The notes beneath the pieces were generated by a model. The model was given only the letters and a program-made list of their open reading frames with translations. It was not told the origin of the DNA and did not search any database. Below are positions 7,751 through 18,100 of a DNA stretch of 64,000 nucleotides, piece after piece. The number at the start of each line of letters is the position of its first letter. Positions within the stretch are counted from its first letter, which is position 1. The stretch comes from a virus: IMG/VR virus record IMGVR_UViG_3300025141_016306, positions 1 through 64,000 of that record. One strand, given 5' to 3'. Made by a program: the position numbers and the translations under genes.

Positions 7751-8302
7751 CTATTGATTCATTAAAGTCAAGCTTTTTTTGGATTGTAGTAGTTTAAGGC
7801 CTGCTTTGGCGATTACGGTGGCATCAGCGATGTCAAAATACTTGGGCTTGGGATTCCCGTGAGAGGTATATTCCACTGCAAAATTGGGGACATGTTCGAG
7901 AAGCCATGCGACAACTTGCTTTTTGGTATTTTGTCCTCTTTCCACCTTAATTCCTAATTGTTTTCGAGAATGGGATGCGGTGATATGCTGGGGTTGTTTG
8001 TCAAAGATTTCGTATGTCAACCATGATACCACCCCGTTAAACCTCTGGAGGACGGCCATTGTATTGGCTGTTGAGCCGCCGGCTTTAAAGAAGGTAAGAG
8101 GCTTCTCAATATAGATCTTTTCAATCGGGTATTGAACCTTAAGGCGGGTAAGTTCTTCTTTGATGAAGGACGCTTTGTCAAATTCATTTTTAAACTTCTT
8201 CTTGTTTCTCATATCCCAAGCATCGCATGTTATAATCTCGCTCTCGGCGTCGATTACACAGAAGCCTGTAATGCTTGTGCTTATGTCTAAACCCAATATC
8301 AT
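7751..8302 (-). CDS. RuvC-like Holliday junction resolvase
   Basis: 183 residues with an RNase H-like fold pattern: the first strand MILGLDISTSITGF carries D6, the second acidic residue is E66 in IYIEKPLTFF, and the C-terminal helix FDIADATVIA supplies D157 and D160. These are the metal-binding residues of RuvC-type nucleases, which cut four-way junctions. T4 uses a different nuclease (gp49) for junction resolution before packaging; RuvC-like enzymes replace it in many large phages. AGGAAA precedes the ATG at good spacing. It leads the resolvase-primase-Mre11/Rad50 block. Confidence 0.87.
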   Translation of the reverse strand: MILGLDISTSITGFCVIDAESEIITCDAWDMRNKKKFKNEFDKASFIKEELTRLKVQYPIEKIYIEKPLTFFKAGGSTANTMAVLQRFNGVVSWLTYEIFDKQPQHITASHSRKQLGIKVERGQNTKKQVVAWLLEHVPNFAVEYTSHGNPKPKYFDIADATVIAKAGLKLLQSKKSLTLMNQ

Positions 8303-8312
8303 AATTTATTTC

Positions 8313-9491
8313 CTATATGTCTAATTTTAACTTAAATGTGAAATCTCGTAAAGCAGTTTTTTTGATGGGGGTGGCTAGATTGGCCACTGCGATGAGATTT
8401 TTATTCTTATCGTAAATTCCTATTTTATTTATAAACGTTTGATGTTTAAAGTCTGATTCAAAACGGTAAAACGAACTGCTCACAGTATTGAATATTTCAA
8501 CCTCTTCGGATTCCTGAAATCGATTTGATCCGGTTACCACCGTTCCAGACAAGTAGGACGCATGGTCTAATAGTGTCTGGTTGGTGGAAAAATTCAATTC
8601 CGATTTTGGCGCTGTTGCAAACATGGTGATGGTCTCAATATTGTTCTGACCTTCGAAGTTAACTCTAAAGCTGGCTGACGGCGTTACGCCTCCGATATTG
8701 TCATTTGCGCCGGCTGCGAAATCAATCCAGCGAAACTCCCCGGTATCGGCGCCGCGATCATGGGTAGCCTCAGAAAGGCCCCAGCTTCCTGTCAAGACAA
8801 CGACACCTTCTTTATATAAAACCACACCGGCAACAGCGCCGGCGCCATTAGTCTGTGCGTATGTGTTGCCAGAAACTTGGATAAGCTCTCCGTTGCGATA
8901 GAGATCTTGAGCTTCGGCGACTAGTGTGCCCGAAATATAGAACTTAAGGCTTGTGGTGCCTGGGTATATTTTGCTCCCATAGAAAATAGAAGGTATATAA
9001 AGCAGAGAAAGTTCCTGTGTCGCTTTATTCCACAAAGACGACGAGAACGCATAATGATTGGACATCGGCTGATAGTAGTTAAGGGTTTCCCGCAGAGCCA
9101 ACACGTGCGAGCCGGTGGGGAATAAGGTGCCGTGATCCACCGCAAAGTGCTCCCGGCCTAATGAAGCCGTTAGCGGATATGTTCCCGAAACCACGTTCCC
9201 ATATTCAAAAGCGCTAAAATAGTCCTTTTGGGAAACGCCGCCGAGTGCTTCAAAACTCCCCTCTTTCGTGACAAAAGGATATACCAGGGAGTCGCTTGGG
9301 CGATCTACATTTATTTCGTATAGGCTTAAATTACCTACATCCATGCAGCCGACGTTTGAGACAAACGCTCCCGACTCAGCATTTTTATTATTGAGGTAGA
9401 CCTTATTCTCGTTTATATCAAATTGTACTTCGGGATATGTCTCCATAGTGTTACGGAGAATCTCGTTCTTTTTAAACTTATAATAAGGCAT
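8313..9491 (-). CDS. Virion structural protein with C-terminal module shared with its neighbour
   Basis: 392 residues, rich in S, T, G, N and Y, with no enzyme motif. The last 100 or so residues contain ELNFSTNQTLL and then IGIYDKNKNLIAVANL and PIKKT before a final LKLDI. The same pattern ends the next upstream protein (361 aa), so the two are paralogues at least over this module. Proteins with this ending are common in baseplate and tail regions of large marine phages. It lies at the end of the long run of structural genes. An exact role in tail, baseplate or fibre attachment cannot be given. Confidence 0.7.
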   Translation of the reverse strand: MPYYKFKKNEILRNTMETYPEVQFDINENKVYLNNKNAESGAFVSNVGCMDVGNLSLYEINVDRPSDSLVYPFVTKEGSFEALGGVSQKDYFSAFEYGNVVSGTYPLTASLGREHFAVDHGTLFPTGSHVLALRETLNYYQPMSNHYAFSSSLWNKATQELSLLYIPSIFYGSKIYPGTTSLKFYISGTLVAEAQDLYRNGELIQVSGNTYAQTNGAGAVAGVVLYKEGVVVLTGSWGLSEATHDRGADTGEFRWIDFAAGANDNIGGVTPSASFRVNFEGQNNIETITMFATAPKSELNFSTNQTLLDHASYLSGTVVTGSNRFQESEEVEIFNTVSSSFYRFESDFKHQTFINKIGIYDKNKNLIAVANLATPIKKTALRDFTFKLKLDI

Positions 9492-9523
9492 CTATTTTTC
9501 TCTAAGTAATTGTAATTACTAGT

Positions 9524-10609
9524 TTAGTAATCAAGCCGTACCCGTAGAGTAATCTCGTTTGAAGGAGTTTTCTTCAGGGGCTCGGATAACTTCGCAACAG
9601 CCAAAAGTTCATTGTCGGGTGAATATAGCCCCACAGATGTGATGTAGGCCACTGGATCTGCCGCTGGGTTGTTGCCCTTGACAACGATTTCAGAGCCCGA
9701 CAAATAGGTTGTATTTGCAGAATAGTTAAATTCAGTATTGTGTGCGCGAGCAAAATAAATGGTAGAATTGAGTTCGGTCGTATTGTTAAACGATATATTA
9801 TCAAATGCATATCGCAGACCGTCGGAAAGTTGATCAATGGTGCCGCTTTTCAGCATCTGGTTCATAGATGACGTCATCCAGCCCGCGTCGGAATCTGGGC
9901 CTGGTGTGTCCGTTCCGGCGCCGGTATTATCTCCGCCGCCGAACTGACCCGTAAAGAACGAAGCAGTGAGGACCATGATGCCCGCTTGATAATAAACGTG
10001 CCCCACTGGGCTATTGTCTGTAATATCGGTCGATGAGGTGTAGAGAAGACCGTATTCGCCGGCGGGGCTGTTAGTTTTATAATTGGTGGCTGCGTTATAA
10101 TCTGAGATCGTGGTCTCTGTTCCGCGCGCGGTTCCCACAGCGCTGCTGGTGGCATACAAATCAATTGAGAACGATTCCTTTTTGATCTCATCCTTATTCA
10201 GCAATCGTGCGAACGAAACGAAAACGACTTCTCGCAGGTCATCGCTGGTATCGTAGTCCTCGGCGCCGTTTTTATCAAAATCCTTAATGTTTCCGCTGAT
10301 GTCAGTGTTGTTAAGCACGAGACACATTTGTTGGTAAATGTTTATCTTCTTAGTATTCTGTTCGTAATCGGGGTTGTTCAGACCAGACCCGGTGGCATAT
10401 CCCCACGTAATATCAAAAATATGGTTAGCAGAAGAACTTAAGTACGGATAGTCATAGACCGACTGGAACATCCCATGTGCGTATCCCTTAATGTTGTTGT
10501 CTGAATAGGTTCCGGAAACGATGGTACCGGTGATTGGAATCGCCTCGTGCAATAGTGTCCGAGTGTTCGCGATGTCTTCTGGTAAGAAGGTCTTGAATGA
10601 GTTAGCCAT
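9524..10609 (-). CDS. Virion structural protein, paralogue of the 392-aa neighbour
   Basis: 361 residues beginning MANSFKTFLPEDIANTRTLL and ending with EFNYSANTTYLSG, then VGLYSPDNELLAVAKL and PLKKT before LRVRLDY. The ending matches that of the gene downstream. Composition is typical of beta-rich virion proteins (S, T, G, N, Y). AGGAG lies 8 bases before the ATG. It lies in a tight series of structural genes (spacing 16 bases upstream, 32 downstream). It is probably a tail or baseplate component. No domain points to enzymatic activity. Confidence 0.7.
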   Translation of the reverse strand: MANSFKTFLPEDIANTRTLLHEAIPITGTIVSGTYSDNNIKGYAHGMFQSVYDYPYLSSSANHIFDITWGYATGSGLNNPDYEQNTKKINIYQQMCLVLNNTDISGNIKDFDKNGAEDYDTSDDLREVVFVSFARLLNKDEIKKESFSIDLYATSSAVGTARGTETTISDYNAATNYKTNSPAGEYGLLYTSSTDITDNSPVGHVYYQAGIMVLTASFFTGQFGGGDNTGAGTDTPGPDSDAGWMTSSMNQMLKSGTIDQLSDGLRYAFDNISFNNTTELNSTIYFARAHNTEFNYSANTTYLSGSEIVVKGNNPAADPVAYITSVGLYSPDNELLAVAKLSEPLKKTPSNEITLRVRLDY

Positions 10610-10625
10610 TATATTCTCCTAAATC

Positions 10626-11606
10626 TTAGCTTGTTGTGCTCTTTACATACGCCACGGGGATATCTATTCTATAGCCAGTGGTGACACCATATACGCGTAT
10701 CGTTGAACTAATAACTAAATAGTTCTGGTTGTCGCCGAAAGGATCGGGTTTGGATTCGCCAATGGTATTGAAGAGATAGTCGCTTTGACGTAATGCATCT
10801 TTCGCAAATATTGAAAACCCGAGCTTAGTACCGCGAGGTCCTGAAATCGATTCCCAGTTGGGCGGGAGCTGAGCGCCGGCACCGTCGTTATCGGAAGTGA
10901 GCGCTCCGGGTGCCGAGGATTTAATATAGCCGCCCACATTTTGAGTGAGATAATACGTTGCAATCTGATCGTCGTCAACAAAGGCTGGCGATGCGAGGCC
11001 CGTCGAGGTTCCGCCGGCGAACGCGATGTCTACTAGTTGACCGAGGCGGTTATCCATCTCGATCATATATTGTTGTTCTGTAAGTTCCGGGCTCAAGTTA
11101 GCATCTGCGGAGATCTTTGTGGTGTTGAGCCCCTGATCAACCCGGATAAAGCCGTTCGGTGACGAATTCTGCGTTGTGGTACCATCCAGAGCGCGTGTCC
11201 CCGTGTCCAGGGCAAGGTTCTGGACCGCGGTCGTATCAACCGTGATAATAAAAGAACCTGTGCCAAAAGCTTGTAGTTGAGGTAGCATCGCTTGAGGTTG
11301 GATTTGATTTAATTTCAATTCGGGCAAAAAGAGCAGATTGTTGTTTGTGAGACTGATGAGCCGGCTTTTCAGGGAAGAGCGATTGTTGGTGAACGCCTCA
11401 AGAATTGGCGTTTGCAAGATTTCTAAGTCATAGTAAGCGGAACCGCTAGCGTTGGTTGAATCGTACTTCGCGTAGTCAATTTCATCGTCCCCAAACGCAT
11501 ATTTCGTTACTTTAAAGGTGCCGTCGCCGCGGGCCAATCTTTTTCTCCCCGCATCCGTTAACACTGCATCTAAGATGATGTCGCCAGAATTATCTAAAAA
11601 CCCCAT
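10626..11606 (-). CDS. Virion structural protein with LTDxGRxxLARGDGxF N-terminal module
   Basis: 326 residues. The N-terminus, with DAVLTDAGRKRLARGDGTF followed by YAFGDDEIDY, is a signature I recognise from structural proteins of cyanophages and other marine T4-like phages. A related version opens the 374-aa protein at 18752-19876. The rest is beta-rich with no known catalytic residues. AAGGAG stands 8 bases before the ATG, and the gene follows a 72-base gap, one of the widest here. The conserved N-terminus may be the part that docks on the baseplate, but this is inference. Confidence 0.75.
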   Translation of the reverse strand: MGFLDNSGDIILDAVLTDAGRKRLARGDGTFKVTKYAFGDDEIDYAKYDSTNASGSAYYDLEILQTPILEAFTNNRSSLKSRLISLTNNNLLFLPELKLNQIQPQAMLPQLQAFGTGSFIITVDTTAVQNLALDTGTRALDGTTTQNSSPNGFIRVDQGLNTTKISADANLSPELTEQQYMIEMDNRLGQLVDIAFAGGTSTGLASPAFVDDDQIATYYLTQNVGGYIKSSAPGALTSDNDGAGAQLPPNWESISGPRGTKLGFSIFAKDALRQSDYLFNTIGESKPDPFGDNQNYLVISSTIRVYGVTTGYRIDIPVAYVKSTTS

Positions 11607-11634
11607 AATTTTGCTCCTTTTTATTAATTAGTCT

Positions 11635-11642
11635 CTTTTATA
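11635..11642 (-). promoter_or_regulatory. Weak candidate for a T4-type late promoter -10 element
   Basis: The minus strand reads TATAAAAG here, 29 bases before the start of the 326-aa structural gene, in a 72-base AT-rich gap. T4 late promoters recognised by gp55 use TATAAATA. The match is partial, and similar strings occur by chance inside genes, so this is only a candidate. It is notable mainly because wide gaps are rare in this window and a gp55-like sigma factor is encoded at 46188-46880. Confidence 0.2.
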
Positions 11643-11678
11643 GTATATTGATCTATTATCTACGCATTCCGCGCTATT

Positions 11679-14600
11679 TTAGTCCCCACACAACGTATCA
11701 GAACTATTAACGATATTGGCATTATTAAGTAGTCCCTCGGACTCTTTATAGACCTCTGAGCCCGTTGGCTTGCCCGGGCTGGCTACAGGCGCTCCGGTAG
11801 TGTCTCCGCCGACCGCGTTCATGTTCGAGGAGACAAATTTGTTGATGATTTGATTGTTCATATCCACATTGATGTCTATCTTCTTTCCTGTCTTCTTTGA
11901 TATTATCCTAAACTTGTATTTTTTGAAAGCATCACCCGCCAACGGCTGGTAGGCCACATCTGCGGTTTCGGCGCTTTGGCCGACCGCTTTTCTCAAGTTA
12001 TCACTAAGCGCAATTTTAATATACTTTTTAAACGGAACGCTTGTGATTGCTGTCGGCCTCTTAAAGTGAAAAGGCTTCAAAACCATAAAGGGAGGCGAAG
12101 CCTCTTCTTTCACAATGCGCACTGAAAAAATGTTCGTTGGATTGGATATATTCCCATGAACGTCTATAAATCGTGCAAAATAATAATAAGTAACGTTTGA
12201 AGATATGATATCATCTGTGCCGCTTTGTTTTAAAGAATTCAAAGTAATTTTTTTGACATTGGCCTCGTCTCTAAAGTCCGACCACTGTTCAGGCTTCTTG
12301 TTAAGCCTATAGACTTCATACGTTCCCCGGTTATCATCCGTCTTGTAAAGTATGTGCCCTTGAGGTTTGGCCTCGGCCTTTTGCGCTTTCTTATATTCAG
12401 CCACTTTGGCTGCGTCTGTGCTAAATATTTGTGTGTTTGGAATCAAAGGTCTTTCCCCATAATTTTGATTCAGCAGCATTAAAACCCGATTAGCTGATCC
12501 CTGATAAGGGTGAAATGCGATATCGGGGGGTAGCGGTGGTTTATCGGTAACAAAAGTTTCGTGGTGTTCTTCGCCGCCCGGGCGGATCAATTCCTCGTTA
12601 TTATAATAGGGCGCGCGGACAATTAGCGCGTAGGGTTCTATGATCGGCGCAATCAGCCGCGGCGGCTTATATTCATAAAGCCCCTCTTCCAGGGAGATAT
12701 ACCCATCATATGTGTCGCCTTGTGTGCCGGCTGGCGGGGGCTGCGGGGTTCCTCGGTTGTAACGATAAACAGCGCCGACAACAAGCGTGTGAGCATAAAC
12801 CTCATAAACGTACTTCTGCTCATAAAAAACCTGCGTATCGAGATAGCTGAGCGGAGTGTCTTTGTCAAACATGTTGGGGATGAATATGCTCTGGATTCTT
12901 TTCTTTTGGCGGCCCGGGAGAGTGCCAGCCGCGTCGTCGTATTTATATTTGACTATCTCATAGGCGATAACCTCCGTGTGGCATTTTTTCCCCTCGTAGG
13001 CTTCTTTGAGTGACGGTGCTCGATTGAAAAGATATTCCATGATGTCGTCATTAATTGTATTAAGTGCCGAGTGAAATACTTCCATTGAATCGGCATAGCC
13101 GTGCTTCACCTCGTGAATATTCAACAAATTAGAGAGTTTTACATTCTTTTCATCATTAATATAGGGGCCATAAGTATTATTAAAAGTCTCAAGCGAGTCC
13201 ATATTAAGTAATTGAGAGAGGTCAAAAATTTGTGTGTCGACCATCGCCACATTGTTATGGAGAGTTTGCAATGCAGAATCACTAAGAGTCGCATCTTCCA
13301 TCATAAAATTCACAAAATCATGATACATTACAAACCGGTGCGCAAAACTAATATCGCCTCCGGAAGGATTATAAGTGTTATAGTAAGTGGTGTTATTAGC
13401 CAACAGCGTCATTAACATATTGACCATGCCTCCAGTGGGGCTTCGGCGATTAATCGTGTCCATAAGTCCAGAAGAAAATTGAGTGCCTAAATCGATTTCA
13501 ACACCATATGGGAATGCCTTTTTCAATGCTTTAGTCGAATTCAATAGCCCCTTGTCCGTCAACACAATTGTGTCAAATCGCGCAGCCGTGTGATATCGCT
13601 CAACCCCGGTTGCGACGGCACTCAGATCGGAATATGCCCATGGCCACCCTTCATGGATTAAAACAGAACTATTGCGCGTTAACTTAACATAATCCTTTAC
13701 AGTTAGCTTGTCCTTCGAGATTGGAGTTTTATTTCCCAAATCAATAAGCTGGTGGAAATAACCACTGGTGCTTTTTGGGGAACTCTTATAAGCATTGTAG
13801 ACATAAGGGTTGGGCAATTGCCATTCCGAAACCACGTTCTGGGGGCTAAGTTCAAAAAGTTCGTTATAGAAGTTATAATATGGTGTTACTTTCACATTTC
13901 GCGCGACAGTGTGCTCGTCTTCCATGCTTTTTTCGCTAAATGGCGTTGCAACGTTAAAATCGGCAACGAAATATGTATGAAAGGGATACGAGGCAAACAC
14001 TTCGTCCATGGTCTGCACCATCGGGAACATTAATTGATAGATCATGCGAAAGAAAAACGTTTGTTCGCGAGTCTTGGTGAAATGTTTCCAACTCTCCGGG
14101 TCCACGCCAGTATCATATAGTGCCTTAGTGAGCCCGGTACCGGGCCACGCGTTGAGCTTAGCCTGCTCATTGTAGGGTGCGACGCTGAGAGTGGAGAGGG
14201 GCATTATGTCCAACCCAGCCGGGGGCATCTTCGGCCATTGAAGTTGGTGGTCTCTAAAAGCATGCGCGCTTAAGCCTTCTGGGACTGTATAGGGTGTATC
14301 GGCTTCTTGCCACTCAGTAAAAAAATCTTTGACGGCCTGGGTAGTTTTATCCCACCGGAGAAGCGAATCTGTGGGTAACTCGGGCGCAATAATGGGGTTG
14401 GAGAGCCCCCACCATGGCTGGTGGGTGCGGTCATCTCTCACAGTCAAATTTGTGAAATAATCTGTGAATTTAAAACTTGCGGAAAAGTTGGCAAAATTAG
14501 TATCAATAATTTGCTGGGCGTCAAGCAAGTTGATTTTAGGGGCGTCGCTTGTTTTGAACTCTACGGAGCTTCCCGCAATTTGCTGCGAAGGTGGAGGTGC

Positions 14601-14855
14601 TAGAGTCCACTGTGTCTCCATGCCAGCGGCGGGCTTCACGAGGTGAAATTGGCGTCCCACCAAAAACCGAAAGAGATCTGGAAGAAACTTGTAGTCCAAA
14701 GAACGTGGAAGAAACTTGTAGTCCAGGGCGCCCTTTTTTACCGCAGAAGCTATAAACTTGGTGAGGGCGAGAGATTTTCGCTTCGTAAACGGAGAAAGAT
14801 CTAGCTTGTCAAAGCCGTCAATCAAAGTGTATTTTTTTGTTTTTCCTTTAGACAT
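11679..14855 (-). CDS. Large virion structural protein (1058 aa)
   Basis: 1058 residues, no recognised enzyme motif. The N-terminus is basic (MSKGKTKKYTLIDGFDKLDL). Around residue 50-65 is a short in-frame duplication with DYKFLP occurring twice. The C-terminal third has a stretch (about 860-930) with alternating hydrophobic residues and YYFARFIDVHGNISNPTNIF, which resembles a fibronectin-type III-like beta sandwich. Otherwise it is a mix of helices and beta regions with many aromatic residues. It lies among baseplate and tail genes, 8 bases below a 101-aa gene. A peripheral baseplate or fibre-base role is plausible but unproven. Confidence 0.65.
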   Translation of the reverse strand: MSKGKTKKYTLIDGFDKLDLSPFTKRKSLALTKFIASAVKKGALDYKFLPRSLDYKFLPDLFRFLVGRQFHLVKPAAGMETQWTLAPPPSQQIAGSSVEFKTSDAPKINLLDAQQIIDTNFANFSASFKFTDYFTNLTVRDDRTHQPWWGLSNPIIAPELPTDSLLRWDKTTQAVKDFFTEWQEADTPYTVPEGLSAHAFRDHQLQWPKMPPAGLDIMPLSTLSVAPYNEQAKLNAWPGTGLTKALYDTGVDPESWKHFTKTREQTFFFRMIYQLMFPMVQTMDEVFASYPFHTYFVADFNVATPFSEKSMEDEHTVARNVKVTPYYNFYNELFELSPQNVVSEWQLPNPYVYNAYKSSPKSTSGYFHQLIDLGNKTPISKDKLTVKDYVKLTRNSSVLIHEGWPWAYSDLSAVATGVERYHTAARFDTIVLTDKGLLNSTKALKKAFPYGVEIDLGTQFSSGLMDTINRRSPTGGMVNMLMTLLANNTTYYNTYNPSGGDISFAHRFVMYHDFVNFMMEDATLSDSALQTLHNNVAMVDTQIFDLSQLLNMDSLETFNNTYGPYINDEKNVKLSNLLNIHEVKHGYADSMEVFHSALNTINDDIMEYLFNRAPSLKEAYEGKKCHTEVIAYEIVKYKYDDAAGTLPGRQKKRIQSIFIPNMFDKDTPLSYLDTQVFYEQKYVYEVYAHTLVVGAVYRYNRGTPQPPPAGTQGDTYDGYISLEEGLYEYKPPRLIAPIIEPYALIVRAPYYNNEELIRPGGEEHHETFVTDKPPLPPDIAFHPYQGSANRVLMLLNQNYGERPLIPNTQIFSTDAAKVAEYKKAQKAEAKPQGHILYKTDDNRGTYEVYRLNKKPEQWSDFRDEANVKKITLNSLKQSGTDDIISSNVTYYYFARFIDVHGNISNPTNIFSVRIVKEEASPPFMVLKPFHFKRPTAITSVPFKKYIKIALSDNLRKAVGQSAETADVAYQPLAGDAFKKYKFRIISKKTGKKIDINVDMNNQIINKFVSSNMNAVGGDTTGAPVASPGKPTGSEVYKESEGLLNNANIVNSSDTLCGD
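14679..14725 (-). repeat. Direct repeat, two 20-base copies with 27-base period
   Basis: The plus-strand sequence tggaagaaacttgtagtcca occurs at 14679-14698 and again at 14706-14725. The 27-base period keeps the reading frame, giving two copies of DYKFLP nine residues apart in the 1058-aa structural protein. It looks like a recent slip or short tandem duplication that the protein tolerates. Confidence 0.9.
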
Positions 14856-14863
14856 GGTTTACC

Positions 14864-15169
14864 TTAATTTCCACTAGTGCCGCCGCCCGGGCCGCCGGCG
14901 GGTGTGCCGCCCGGCTGGGTTGGCTCATCACATTCCGATGTGCCCCCCGTATCTTTAGCTGTGTCTTGTACTCCCGTTGCGATGCTTGGCTGTGTTGGCG
15001 GCGTCTCATTGAAAAGGCCGGCCAACTTTGGAGCGGCGGCGATTACGGTCGGTACGCCGTTCGCGAGCAGTTGAATAAGCGCTGTTGTTTGAGAAGACGG
15101 TATCATAGCCTTCTCATAGCCTTCTAAAACCAAGTAAGCATTAGTATAATAGTCTGTTTCATAGCCCAT
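14864..15169 (-). CDS. Small protein with Gly/Pro-rich tail, structural region
   Basis: 101 residues. The first 50 form a helical part with YYTNAYLVLEGYEKAMI and a mildly hydrophobic stretch (ALIQLLANGVPTVIAAAP). The last 45 are low-complexity, rich in P, G and T, ending GGTPAGGPGGGTSGN. GAGG lies before the ATG at acceptable spacing. It sits between two genes for very large structural proteins with only 1 and 8 bases of spacing. A short disordered linker or adaptor in the virion is possible. I do not recognise a family. Confidence 0.6.
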   Translation of the reverse strand: MGYETDYYTNAYLVLEGYEKAMIPSSQTTALIQLLANGVPTVIAAAPKLAGLFNETPPTQPSIATGVQDTAKDTGGTSECDEPTQPGGTPAGGPGGGTSGN

Positions 15170-15170
15170 A

Positions 15171-18100
15171 TTATATACCCTCTATAATTAGTCCCGTGCC
15201 ACCATTTAAGTTAGGTGGCAAGGAGGTTCCCACCGCCGCGTTTGATGCAGGGGTGGTGATTGCGTTGCCGATAGTTGTGCCCAAAGTTGTTCCCGGTGTG
15301 CCCGCGACAGTTCCGCGTAAATAAAAGAATTGATTATAAGTTTCAAAATCTGCAAATAGCGCAGCGAACTTTCGATCAATAAGCTTATTATCTAGGCAAA
15401 GCTCCACTTTGCAATACAATTGCTCGCCCGGGCCTATCGACGCTAGCGTTTGTTGAGTCAGGGGTTTCCAGCGCTTGGCAATAACTTGATTGGTATAGTT
15501 ATACGCAGTGGGGCTTTTGGCAGATGTGACGACGGCATTTTCAAACCCATCAAAATACTGTACTTTTCCGAAGAGACCCAGAAATAGAACGTATAAAGGA
15601 TAATTTTCCAATCTTAAGTGTCCCAAATTGTCAAACAATTTTCCGAATGTATCGGGCGATAGTTTGCCCGGATCATAAAAGCCGCCCTGCTTCGTCTCGC
15701 TTGCAATCTGTGCCAATAAATTTAAAGCTGCGGGATTTTGAATGGCGCGCTTTTGGATCAGATCCGTTAGGAAGTGTTCGGCCGGCCATGCCATTTTTTT
15801 GCCTAAGAAGAAGGGGCTTTCTTGAACATTATACAAGCTCAACTCTCTGTAATTATTAAGATTATCAGAAAACAGGAGCGTTAAAAGGCTTTTAGCAGTC
15901 TTAAGGGGATACTTCTCTAAAGGTCCGCCTTGCCACAAATAGCGCGGATCAAAAACGGACCCAAAGGGGTTCTGCTTCGTTACCGCGCTGGGGTCTACAC
16001 CAAATATAGAATTAAAGCCTCCTGGAGCGGTGATCACCGGGGTGTAGCTGATCCCAAAGTTATCATCATAAAATTCATTTTGATAATAGTTGCCGCCCGT
16101 CGATGACTCGTCGGCCCAGAATAAATTATCAACCGCGGCGGCTTGAAGAATGTCGCCTGGTTGCGCGAGGATTTTGGCGATATCATCGTCAGTGTTCAAC
16201 TGAAACCTCACGCCAAAAAAGCTTAGCGTTTCTGGAATGGAAATGGGGAGACCCTTCGCTGAGGCTCTCGTATAAAGTTTTCTTCGCATGGCTTGGTAAA
16301 CCTTTTGTTCGAAGGGCGCCTTATTTTTCTGATTGAAAAGATTTAGGCCGGCGCTGTTTATAAGGGGCAGGTAGGCCGGCGATCCGCCGGTTTCGATTTG
16401 CCCTAAAGGTACCGCGCTTGGATCTTTATATAGAGATCGCGCGTAGTGAGTCACAGCGTCGGTATAAGAAGGCACGGGGACCATTTTTACAAACTGAGTG
16501 TCGGAATCGGCGCTGGTGCCCGGCAAACCTGCAAACCAATCGAAATGGTTTCTCATTTTTTCTAAACTAAGCTTCTCTTTAAAAGTATGCGAAAACGTAA
16601 TAAGGCCAGGGTTATTTCCCGGGGCGGCCTTCCAGTAAACGTTCCCGTTGCTCTTTTCATAATCGGTATACGAAAAATTGCTCGTCCCCTTGGTTTTTTG
16701 CGCAGAGTCATAAAGGCTTAACAACTTCCTCAACCGGTCTTCCAGGAGTCCCAATACAGTACGGGCACGAGTTAACAAGGTCGGGGTGGTGGTGCTTAAT
16801 GAAAGGCTGTTCTTCAAGAAAGCTGCCAGGGCAAAAAGAACACCAGAGAGGGCGACACCATCAAAACTAGAGACTGATTCGGCCTCATTCTGCACATTTA
16901 AAGCCGCAAATGCAAAAAGCAAGCTATCCGGAGTGAGAGATGCTCCGCTGAATTCGGTCGCGGCGGCGACTGGCATGCCTTCTTGTATACCAAAGGTAAA
17001 GAAGCCCGCGTTAGAAAGAGCCTTTTCTAGAAATTGAGGATGGTATTTGTTTAAATGGGAGTTAAAGGCCGCTGCCGACGGATTGCCTAACGCTGTCGCG
17101 CCTTGCGCCCCGTAGCGCGCTGCGCTGGATGGGTCGGGCTGTGGGCCGGCGAGCATAATCTTTGAATTGGAACGTTGAAGAAGCTCGTCTAGATTAGCTA
17201 GGATTGTACGTAACTTCCCCTGCTTTTCAGCAAGATAGCTGACAAAAGGATCTTGGAACTTTACAGCGACCTGATAAGTATAGGTCGCATCGTCGTAGCT
17301 CCGCACGTCCAGTTCTCCGTCCCTAAACTCATAATAGGTTATATTTGGCGCGTTGCCTTTGTTCTTAAAGTTGGTTGCCGTTTTGAGTGTATGCCCTTTG
17401 CTTATAGAGACCCCCAACTCGTTAACTTCTCCTTTGTCGGTGGCATATGCCTCGTTGCGGGAAGTCAACAATAGGGTTTTTTGGCCGGTTGTTGTGTTGA
17501 CCCGGGAAACCTGAATGTCTAAGATGTTTAGCCGATCAACAAAAAATTGGGGGGCGTCAGAGTCAAACATTGTAAGTTTATCCAAGAGGGGAGCCAGCGT
17601 GGATGTCTCTTTTATCAACAAGAGCTTGTCTATGGCAAACCATAAGTTAACTTTGGCCTTGGCCGAGTCGCCTATTTCCCATTTGGAGGGTGCTATCTTT
17701 TTAATCGAATAGTCGGCCTCGGAAAATATAGCAGTTTTACTGTTGTAAGCATCAAGTGTGCTTTTTGTATTATTGGCCGTACGATTAAGCACTTGCGTTG
17801 TTGTGTTCAATAGCTTTTCAAAATTTGACGAATTGTATGCGAACATGTTCTCAATTTGGCCAACGACCCGGTTGTCCACGATCTTTGTGTTGGATACGGG
17901 AACGGCAAGAACATAGGGATGCGGCGCGGATGAGTGCTTTTCTCCGGCCATGTATCTATATGCACCGTTGACATAGTGCCGATGCACGGGGCCGCACCAC
18001 ATATCTCCAGGGAGCCCATATTTTAAAACTACGTATTCGTCATCGTTACCTGGCTGCTGGGTATCAGGTAAGGATCTGCGCATGGGGAATTCTTCTCCAT

